Shown here one piece after another: positions 11,733 to 11,758 of a DNA stretch of 11,758 nt. The stretch lies in contig DXMW01000007.1 of NCBI GenBank assembly GCA_019414045.1, positions 53,785 through 65,542 of the forward strand, read 5' to 3'. This stretch comes from Collinsella sp. Its GTDB lineage: Bacteria; Actinomycetota; Coriobacteriia; Coriobacteriales; Coriobacteriaceae. Positions within the stretch are counted from its first letter, which is position 1. Every line of letters begins with the position of its first letter. A program made the translations under genes and the position numbers. The notes under the pieces are model-generated. The model saw only the letters and a list, made by a program, of their open reading frames with translations, had not been told where the DNA came from and made no database searches.

Positions 11733-11758
11733 AAAGCTCCCGGCAACGGGGGCTTTTC
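11733..11758 (+). terminator. Duplicate terminator at the window end
   Basis: Stem AAAGCTCCCG/CGGGGGCTTT with a GCAA loop, the same as 11543-11566; the T tail is cut by the window edge. Confidence 0.75.

Larger units (their letters stand above)
11514..11758 (+). repeat. tRNA-Arg-associated composite repeat (copy 3, cut by the window end)
   Basis: The 55 nt from 11514 (tRNA 3' end, flank and terminator) recur exactly from 11704 to the window end, period 190 nt. The core has CACCGC (11580-11585), an 11-nt antisense T-arm (11589-11599) and CCTCGGTCGAGG. It then has CGCGGGC facing GCCTGCG (one G.U) around AAAACGC-GGA-GCGTTTT, a shortened CGCC-GGCA-GGCG hairpin, and GCGGATCCGC-GCA-GCGGATGCGC (11680-11702). 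Confidence 0.8.

Noticed and set aside
10847..11758. CRISPR array
   Set aside because: Repeats are about 190 nt apart, contain tRNA ends and terminators, and have related rather than unique spacers.

Overview
The window is GC-rich, densely coding bacterial DNA in which almost every gene lies on the + strand. Codon use favours G/C in third positions, Shine-Dalgarno sites are strong (GGAGG or AAGGAG types), and the gene set is housekeeping. The gene content and the tRNA flanks suggest an actinobacterium of the class Coriobacteriia, probably Collinsella. That placement is inference from sequence style, not a database match.

Layout. 1-260 is a gene-free leader. 261-2207 holds a divergent GH5-type glycosidase homologue that has lost key catalytic residues, followed 6 nt later by rsmI. 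2277-3878 is metG, ended by a clear terminator. 3989-5756 is an rsmA-tatD pair whose reading frames overlap by 11 nt. 5800-5886 is tRNA-Leu(CAG), followed by its terminator and an unusual structured repeat. 6175-7590 is an SPFH/band 7 membrane protein gene followed 6 nt later by rlmH. 7664-8434 is proC. 8441-8588 is a nested inverted repeat between convergent genes. 8593-8766 (- strand) encodes a 57-residue single-pass membrane protein. A palindrome-rich divergent promoter region separates it from serS (8878-10161). 10335-10712 encodes an unrecognised 125-residue protein. 10790 to the end holds three identical tRNA-Arg(ACG) genes, two of them followed by full copies of the same structured repeat seen after tRNA-Leu.

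Functionally the window is dominated by translation: three rRNA methyltransferases (RsmI, RsmA, RlmH) that act at or near the decoding centre, two aminoacyl-tRNA synthetases (MetRS, SerRS) and four tRNA genes. ProC (proline synthesis), TatD nuclease and the SPFH protein are also present.

The most unusual feature is the element of about 190 bp found downstream of tRNA genes. In each of three full copies (after tRNA-Leu, after the first and after the third tRNA-Arg), the last 18-20 nt of the local tRNA gene plus its terminator are directly repeated 189-190 nt downstream. The intervening core of about 130 nt begins with an 11-12 nt antisense copy of that same tRNA's T-arm, then carries a conserved series of hairpins. 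A fourth, truncated core sits before the second tRNA-Arg. The antisense T-arm sequence differs between the Leu and Arg loci in exactly the way the tRNAs differ, so the element is tailored to its neighbour. I know of no described element with this organisation.
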